Positions 59,213-64,000 of a stretch of 64,000 nt of DNA are shown piece by piece. Each line of letters opens with the position of its first letter. The stretch's first letter is position 1. This stretch comes from Aquabacter spiritensis. Lineage in GTDB: Bacteria; Pseudomonadota; Alphaproteobacteria; Rhizobiales; Xanthobacteraceae. The DNA is taken from NCBI RefSeq assembly GCF_004346185.1, contig NZ_SMAI01000009.1:157003-221002 (forward strand), written 5' to 3'. Under the pieces are notes generated by a model. The model saw only the letters and a list, made by a program, of their open reading frames with translations, was not told where the DNA came from and made no database searches. Made by a program: the position numbers and the translations under genes.

Positions 59213-60952
59213 TCAGAGGCCAAGGCCGCGCTTGCGACCGAAACTCCAGTCGACGCCACCATCATCACGGGCGACGCCGGAGACATGCTTGCCGAGCTGG
59301 CGCTCCAGAGAGGGCGACCAGGGCACGAGCTGAAAGCCCAGCCCGTCATCGAGCATGGCGAAGCGGCCGGAGGCGAGCACAAGGCGCTGGCGATACGTGC
59401 CGGCGACATACTCGCCGGTGCCTGCCTTGTTGAACGTCAGGCCGGTCTCGGCGGCGAGCTTCTCACTGAGCGCCTCCAGTTCCCGGCGGCGGAGCGTGTC
59501 GATAAGGTTGCGGGCGAAGAGGATGAGCCGTCCCTGCCGCTCGGCCAGTCCCTGGCGGATGAGATGCTCGGCGCGCCGATCAAGCGCCTGGCTCACCTCC
59601 GCGCCGAAGCCGCCGTCGGAGAGAGCGATGGGGTCACGCGCAATGGCCTGCCGGTCGAGCCAGGTGGCACCGGGGGCCGTGACCTGATGGGCGATATCCA
59701 GATCGGAGCGCACCGCGAGCGCGACGCGTCGTTTGCCGTGCGCATCGTCGAAGGTGCGCAGTTCGACGATGGCGCCTGGAGCGCCATCACCGGCGGCTTC
59801 GAGGTCTGGCAGCCGTATGTGATGGGACCGCCCGTCCACGCCATCGACGATGGCATAGGCGGAGCCGTGGAGTTCATCATCGAGCCCGCGCGCGACCAGT
59901 CGGCCGATCACCGGCACGTCGAGGCTCTCGGCGGCGAGGACATAGCTGGCCGTGCCACGCTCGATCCCGCGGTCGGTCAGAGCGCGGTGCATGCGCTTGA
60001 TGATATCGCCACGCTCAGCGAGCGCGCGCAGGGTAGCCTCGGCTTCCGGCTCCATCATCCATTGGGCGTTGCTGATCTCCTTGGCGAGGCCGAGCGTCTC
60101 GAGTTTGCGAAGGCGCCCGATCTTCAGCGTATGATGTTCGTCCGGCTGTCGGCCTGGAGCCGGCGCCATGTCGAGGATGCCGCTCTCGCGGGTCTCGCGC
60201 ACGAGTTGCCGATCGAGTTCGGTCCAGCGTTCGGCCTCGATCTGGCGTTCCAAACTCCGGCGGATATCGAGCTCGCTCCGCGGGCCGAGTTCCTGGGTGA
60301 TGAGGTCGCGGGCGCGGGCGCGCATGCCCTCCTTGATGTAGTCGCGGGAGATCACGAGATCCTGGCCGTCGTCGCGGCGGCCTCGCACGATCAGATGCAC
60401 ATGGGGATGCTCTGTGTTCCAGTGATCGACGGCGACCCAGTCGAGACCGGTGCCGAGGTCCTTTTCCATCTGCCGGGCTAGGTCGCGGGTGAAGGCCCGC
60501 AGGTCCTCCATCTCCAGGGCGTCGTCGGGCGACACGATGAAGCGGAAATGGTGCCGGTCCTCGCGGCAGCGCTCGGTGAAGGCATCGACATCCACGCTGT
60601 CGCTCTCGGGACCGAACATCCGCGCCTTCTCCCCATCGCGGGTTACGCCTTCGCGGCGGAGATAGGTGAGGTGCTGACTGAGGGAACCGGTGCGGGCCGA
60701 GTGTCGTACGACGCGGGCCTTCACCACGGCGCCGCGTGACCGCGGCGTAATCCTGCGGCTGGCCTGAAGGCTGGCGACCTGTCCGCTGCCGAAACGCGAG
60801 CGGTTGCCCGCGGCGATCTTGCCGGAGCGAGAGACCCCGCCGCCGGCCTTGCGAGCCGCAGCGAGCGCCTGGGCGACGAAGGGGCGGGCCTGCTGGGGGC
60901 GGGTCGAGCGGATGCGGCCGGGACGGACGCGAAACTCGCGTTCATCGCTCAT
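59213..60952 (-). CDS. VirD2-type relaxase (MOBP, DUF3363)
   Basis: 579 residues from the ATG at 60952. Relaxase domain near residues 75-210 with the His motif VDHWNTEHPHVHLIVRG (metal-binding histidines around 182-187) and upstream RHSARTGSLSQHLTYLRREG holding a possible nucleophile Tyr. The long C-terminal part matches DUF3363 (EHHTLKIGRLRKLETLGLA, then SHHIRLPDLEAA). It nicks oriT and leads the single strand into the recipient. The nic-like ATCCTG site is about 150 bases upstream. Confidence 0.92.
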   Translation of the reverse strand: MSDEREFRVRPGRIRSTRPQQARPFVAQALAAARKAGGGVSRSGKIAAGNRSRFGSGQVASLQASRRITPRSRGAVVKARVVRHSARTGSLSQHLTYLRREGVTRDGEKARMFGPESDSVDVDAFTERCREDRHHFRFIVSPDDALEMEDLRAFTRDLARQMEKDLGTGLDWVAVDHWNTEHPHVHLIVRGRRDDGQDLVISRDYIKEGMRARARDLITQELGPRSELDIRRSLERQIEAERWTELDRQLVRETRESGILDMAPAPGRQPDEHHTLKIGRLRKLETLGLAKEISNAQWMMEPEAEATLRALAERGDIIKRMHRALTDRGIERGTASYVLAAESLDVPVIGRLVARGLDDELHGSAYAIVDGVDGRSHHIRLPDLEAAGDGAPGAIVELRTFDDAHGKRRVALAVRSDLDIAHQVTAPGATWLDRQAIARDPIALSDGGFGAEVSQALDRRAEHLIRQGLAERQGRLILFARNLIDTLRRRELEALSEKLAAETGLTFNKAGTGEYVAGTYRQRLVLASGRFAMLDDGLGFQLVPWSPSLERQLGKHVSGVARDDGGVDWSFGRKRGLGL

Positions 60953-61195
60953 GGCGAAACCTCGCAATGTGCGGAAAATCGTTTATGCGCAGCCATTTAC
61001 GGGACGCGTGAAACGTGTGATCTGGCTCCGCAAGGTGCCGAGAGCGCGGAAAACACCTGCAAAAACAACATCCCGACCGCCGCGCACTGTGCGCCCTTTT
61101 ATCCTGCCATCGTGCGGTCGTGGTTCCCGTCCTACGCCTCCTCGCCCTCCATGGAGCGCCACAGCCCGCCAGAATGCGAAAGCGGGTCGGCCTGC
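60953..61195. other. Candidate oriT of the ICE
   Basis: The 243-base gap between relaxase and transglycosylase genes contains a perfect inverted repeat GCGCAC-T-GTGCGC (61082-61094) and, six bases on, TATCCTGC (61100-61107), which fits the MOBP/RP4-type nic consensus YATCCTG/Y. Nicking on the plus strand would send the par side in first and the tra/trb genes last, the usual polarity. Confidence 0.6.
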
Positions 61196-61858
61196 TCATG
61201 GCGCCCTCCGTGCTGGCAAAGGTGCAACGAAGAGCGCGCCGGATCGCGGCGCGAGGAGCGCGGTATCGGTGGGATTGCTGCGGTCGGGCTGCGCGGCGAA
61301 CAGCGGCGCCTCGCGCCAGCTTTGCGCCATTGGCTGCACCGGTCCGGTGGCGCCGGCTGCAGGCTCTTTGTCGATGATCGGCGCCAGAGCCGCGATGTAA
61401 TTGCGCGTCTCCGGCGGCAGCGGCTTGCCGGAAAGCGAGGCCTCATAGCGCGAAGGCCCGGCATTGTAGGCCGCGAGCATGGCGCGGACGCTGCCATATC
61501 GGTCGTGGAGTTGGCGCAGATAGGCCGCGCCGGCGAGGATGTTGTCACGCGGGTCGAACGGATCGGTGCCGAGACCGTGATGGACGCGAAGCTTATCCCA
61601 GGTCACGGGCATGATCTGCATCAGCCCCATGGCACCGGCCGGTGAGACGGCGCGTGGATCGCCGCCGCTCTCGGCCCGCAGCACCGCACGGATCCAGGTG
61701 ATCGGAAGCTCGAAGCGCTCCGCGGCCTCGTCGATAAAGGCGGCGTAGGAGGTGACTGCATTCGCCACAGTCGGCGATACGGGCTGCGCGGTGGCAGAGC
61801 CTGGCGATATGCCACCGATCAGCAATCCGCCCGCGAGGAAGAGCACAGAGCGATGCAT
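61196..61858 (-). CDS. Lytic transglycosylase of the transfer system
   Basis: 220 residues with a signal peptide (VLFLAGGLLIGGISPGSATA). SLT domain: catalytic Glu in AVLRAESGGDP, then AVSPAGAMGLMQIMPVTW and MLAAYNAGPSRY. It opens the peptidoglycan for channel assembly. One base behind traF in the same operon; the C-terminal tail (after LAPIIDKEP) is short and unordered. Confidence 0.92.
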   Translation of the reverse strand: MHRSVLFLAGGLLIGGISPGSATAQPVSPTVANAVTSYAAFIDEAAERFELPITWIRAVLRAESGGDPRAVSPAGAMGLMQIMPVTWDKLRVHHGLGTDPFDPRDNILAGAAYLRQLHDRYGSVRAMLAAYNAGPSRYEASLSGKPLPPETRNYIAALAPIIDKEPAAGATGPVQPMAQSWREAPLFAAQPDRSNPTDTALLAPRSGALFVAPLPARRAP

Positions 61859-61859
61859 G

Positions 61860-62405
61860 TCAGCGCACCGCCGCGCGCCAAATGAAGTCGCCGTCGCCGG
61901 CCTCATCCGTAAGGAGTGGCATCGCCCGCCCGATGACGGTGGAAGCCGGGATAGGGCCGAAGTAGCGCCCATCGAGACTGTCGCCGACGTCCGGGTTCAT
62001 CAGGAACAGATGGCCGGGAGCGATACGCTTGCATCCCTGCCAGACCGGCAGATCGCGCCCCATGTGGTCGCGCCGCAGAGCCTCGCCCAGCAGCACGCCA
62101 TCGACGGTGATCGCGTCGCCAAGACGGCAGACCTCCTGTCCCGGAAGCCCCATCACGCGCTTCAACAGCGGCGTGCCCTCACCGAGATAGCCGCGCCCGA
62201 TGAGGAACGCGGCGAGCGGCGGTGGCGGCATTACCGCGACCAGATCGGTGATCTCGAGGGCATCGGCCGGCTCGACCGAGTATAGCCCGACGGGAACGCT
62301 CGCCGAGATATTCCAGATCAGCTTGAGTGGCGTCGGCAGCGTCGCGGCATAGGCCACACCGACGCTGGCGACCGTCGTCATCAGCACGTATGCGGCGCGG
62401 TTCAT
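61860..62405 (-). CDS. traF: TraF, S26 signal-peptidase-like maturation protease
   Basis: 181 residues: one membrane helix (AAYVLMTTVASVGVAYAATL), catalytic Ser36 in ISASVPVGLYSV and Lys82 in LLKRVMGLPGQEV, with YFGPIPASTVIGRAMPL near the end. TraF processes and cyclises the TrbC pilin in RP4-type systems. Start overlaps the DUF2840 stop by ATGA. Confidence 0.92.
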   Translation of the reverse strand: MNRAAYVLMTTVASVGVAYAATLPTPLKLIWNISASVPVGLYSVEPADALEITDLVAVMPPPPLAAFLIGRGYLGEGTPLLKRVMGLPGQEVCRLGDAITVDGVLLGEALRRDHMGRDLPVWQGCKRIAPGHLFLMNPDVGDSLDGRYFGPIPASTVIGRAMPLLTDEAGDGDFIWRAAVR

Positions 62406-62923
62406 TGTCCGCACTCCCGCCGCTTCAGCCACGCCTGATGGCGCTCTATCGTGTAGGCGCGGGGCTCGAAGCCGACGCTCAGGCGGTGGGCGACGTGACC
62501 CCAATGATCCGGGGCTGCCGTCGCTGGATCGATGCCGATCGCTTCGATGGCATCGATGTGCTGCAGGATTTTCTCGACCTTCGGCCAGCCATCCACCCGC
62601 AGCAGGATCTCGCCGCCGGGACGCACGAAGGGCAGCGTCTGGTAGCCTTCGCCCGGCGCCACGCAGCGCACGATATCGAGGCGGGAGGCCACGGTGCCGA
62701 AGTCGTTCGACGCCCATCGGACGAAGGCGAAGATGCGGCCGGGAGGGAAAGAGAGGATGCGCCGGCGGCGATCCAGCAACTGCTCATGCTCGGGGTGGCC
62801 GAAGCGGATCCAGTTCTCGATCCGCTTCTCGATATGGGTCAACTCGACATGGGTCAGGGCATCGGATGGGGAACTGGACGCGGATGCCGTGCTGGCGGCA
62901 CCGGGGGCAGAAGCCGCGCTCAT
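62402..62923 (-). CDS. DUF2840 domain protein
   Basis: 173 residues; after a Ser/Ala-rich start the conserved part runs LTHVELTHIEKRIENWIRFG, RRRRILSFPPGRIFAFVRWA and GWPKVEKILQHIDAIEAIGI. DUF2840 proteins stand between the ribbon-helix-helix and traF genes in this ICE family. No known function. ATGA overlaps on both sides. Confidence 0.88.
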   Translation of the reverse strand: MSAASAPGAASTASASSSPSDALTHVELTHIEKRIENWIRFGHPEHEQLLDRRRRILSFPPGRIFAFVRWASNDFGTVASRLDIVRCVAPGEGYQTLPFVRPGGEILLRVDGWPKVEKILQHIDAIEAIGIDPATAAPDHWGHVAHRLSVGFEPRAYTIERHQAWLKRRECGQ

Positions 62924-63171
62924 GGCTGATCTCCTGACGTGGGAGGGAATTCGCGCGCGAGCAGGTCGCGCATCATTTCGGCGACGGTGACGCCGCGCAG
63001 GAAGGCGGCGACCTTGATCCGGCCGCGCAGGTCGGGCGTTACATCGATGGTGAGGCGCGCGGTGAACATGGCGCCGGGGTGGTGCTCCGGCGCGACATCC
63101 GCCGCCTTGATCCAGTGCTCGGGATCGGCAGGTCGGGAGGCAAAGTCGCGGCGGATCGGGCGCTCGCTCAT
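62920..63171 (-). CDS. Ribbon-helix-helix partner of ParA
   Basis: 83 residues: FTARLTIDVTPDLRGRIKVA and AFLRGVTVAEMMRDLLAREF give a beta strand plus two helices, the ribbon-helix-helix fold. Directly after parA, overlapping it by four bases; a ParB-like or regulatory role in element maintenance is expected. Confidence 0.85.
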   Translation of the reverse strand: MSERPIRRDFASRPADPEHWIKAADVAPEHHPGAMFTARLTIDVTPDLRGRIKVAAFLRGVTVAEMMRDLLAREFPPTSGDQP

Positions 63172-63821
63172 GGCGCGAGCCTCCCGAGGTCGAGATCATT
63201 GATCTCGGCGCTCAGCGCAGCGATCTCGCGCGTGGCTGGCCCGGCATCGTCGCGTTCGAAGACGAGACGTCCGGACTGCGCCGCCGCCGCAAAGGCGATG
63301 CGCTGACCGATGGTGCTGGCGAGCACCGGAGGATCGTGATCAGCCAGCGTCCGCGCGGTCTCGCGGGCGAGAACCGTGCGCGCGCCGCAGCGGTTCAGGA
63401 CGAAGCGGACCAACAGCGCCGGGCGGTAGATCCGCGCCTCGCGGATCAGTGCCAGCATCTCGGCCGAGGCCCAGCCGTCAAAGGGCGAGGGCTGCACCGG
63501 GATCAGCACCAGATCGGCAGCGAGCAGCGCCGAGCGCATCAGCCCGGCGACGCGGGGCGGGCCATCGATGACAATGTGATCGGCGTCCCGCGCGAGCTCG
63601 GGTGCTTCACGATGCAGCGTGTCGCGGGCGAGCCCAACGACACCGAACAGCCGTGGCAGGCCCTCGTGGCCGCGCTGCTGCGACCAGTCGAGGCTGGAGC
63701 CCTGCGGATCGGCGTCGATCAGCGTGATCCGCTGCCCCTGCCGGGCCCATTGCCCGGCGAGATGCAGCGCCAAGGTGGTCTTGCCGACCCCGCCTTTCTG
63801 GTTGAGGAGCGCGACGATCAT
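63168..63821 (-). CDS. parA: ParA family partition ATPase
   Basis: 217 residues. Deviant Walker A LLNQKGGVGKTTLALHLAG at the start, Walker A' region LIDADPQGSSLDW, Walker B-like HIVIDGPPRV. Small ParA without an N-terminal helix-turn-helix. It stabilises the excised circular form of the ICE. First gene of the maintenance and transfer operon in the window; a rep gene is expected to the right. Confidence 0.93.
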   Translation of the reverse strand: MIVALLNQKGGVGKTTLALHLAGQWARQGQRITLIDADPQGSSLDWSQQRGHEGLPRLFGVVGLARDTLHREAPELARDADHIVIDGPPRVAGLMRSALLAADLVLIPVQPSPFDGWASAEMLALIREARIYRPALLVRFVLNRCGARTVLARETARTLADHDPPVLASTIGQRIAFAAAAQSGRLVFERDDAGPATREIAALSAEINDLDLGRLAP

Positions 63822-63911
63822 CGCCGATCTCCCTCGCGAGGGGGTGTCTGCGACGACCTGTCAGGCGGCGTCTTCCCAGACCGTTCTGCCCGCTGCTGAT
63901 GCTGATGTCGC

Positions 63912-63990
63912 TTTCCCTTGAAGTGGAGTCTGGTCGGCGGAGAAAGCTGAGTCTTTCTGGACTCTTGCGCATGGTCCGGTTTCCCTTGAA
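63912..63990. repeat. Two direct repeats TTTCCCTTGAA upstream of parA
   Basis: TTTCCCTTGAA occurs at 63912-63922 and 63980-63990, 68 bases apart, in the region upstream of parA. Could be partition or replication binding sites. More copies may lie beyond the window edge. Confidence 0.4.
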
Positions 63991-64000
63991 TCATAGATTT

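Noticed and set aside
60942..61199. 85-codon minus-strand frame in the oriT gap
   Set aside because: Arg/Cys-rich, no start signal and no conserved look; the gap's dyad and nic-like site explain it better.
63607..63972. Minus-strand frame upstream of and overlapping parA
   Set aside because: Overlaps parA out of frame with low-complexity Arg-rich text; not a credible rep gene.
1..64000. CRISPR array or rRNA operon
   Set aside because: No regularly spaced repeat series and no rRNA-like conserved stretches were seen on reading the window.

Overview
The window is high-GC DNA whose gene content fits an alphaproteobacterium, most likely Hyphomicrobiales (Rhizobiales; a Xanthobacteraceae-like host is a guess). 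The supporting signs are dense operons with ATGA start/stop overlaps, GCG_CRPN and LTXXQ small exported proteins, Bug/TctC binding proteins and a trb-type conjugative element. I saw no rRNA, tRNA or CRISPR array. All family assignments come from reading motifs; no search was run.

Region 1 (1-28.2 kb) is a chromosomal or accessory catabolic region. It opens with the 3' end of a nitrate/sulfonate/taurine-type ABC importer (binding protein, ATPase, permease), a gamma-glutamyltranspeptidase-like enzyme and an AbrB-type membrane protein. A minus-strand group follows: GntR regulator, TctC binding protein, extradiol ring-cleavage dioxygenase and FAH-fold hydrolase, which looks like uptake and ring cleavage of an aromatic. 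A plus-strand group holds two small exported proteins, a cupin, a FAD phenol-type monooxygenase, a DUF917/hydantoinase-A pair and an orphan PapA5/condensation-fold acyltransferase. A minus-strand operon at 17.0-23.2 kb encodes a Dld-type D-2-hydroxyacid dehydrogenase, a benzoylformate-decarboxylase-like ThDP enzyme, two small proteins with an NHLP/nitrile-hydratase-alpha-like fold and a CocE hydrolase; a LuxR-type regulator is divergent to it. Next come an internally deleted ubiX, a ubiD decarboxylase, a phenolic acid decarboxylase and an exported alpha/beta hydrolase. Broken genes lie in the gaps: a VapC remnant, a malic-enzyme remnant and the ubiX remnant. The last two keep only their N- and C-terminal ends.

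Region 2 (28.25-64 kb and beyond) is an integrative and conjugative element of the Tn4371 type, read right to left: parA, ribbon-helix-helix, DUF2840, traF, lytic transglycosylase, a candidate oriT, VirD2-type relaxase, traG, copG, then trbBCDEJKLFGI, DUF2274 and a LysR regulator. Its left edge is placed at a TTTTTCAT octamer (28685-28692), the core I recall for this family. A truncated integrase lies just outside it.

Region 3 (39.3-56.7 kb) is cargo splitting copG from trbB. It carries a SIR2-HerA defence pair, an MmeI-like single-chain restriction-modification enzyme, chromate resistance (chrB, chrA, a stand-alone ChrB C-domain and an MFS protein) and a nickel/cobalt island. That island has two NicO/RcnA exporters, an NreB-like MFS exporter, a CsoR/InrS-type repressor with a G-tract operator, a His-rich exported protein, HupE/UreJ and a membrane-anchored protein.

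The most unusual features are the paired NHLP-like proteins inside a 2-hydroxyacid/2-oxoacid operon, the in-frame end-to-end ubiX remnant coupled to ubiD, and the well-resolved ICE landmarks (att core, oriT with nic-like site, cargo insertion point).
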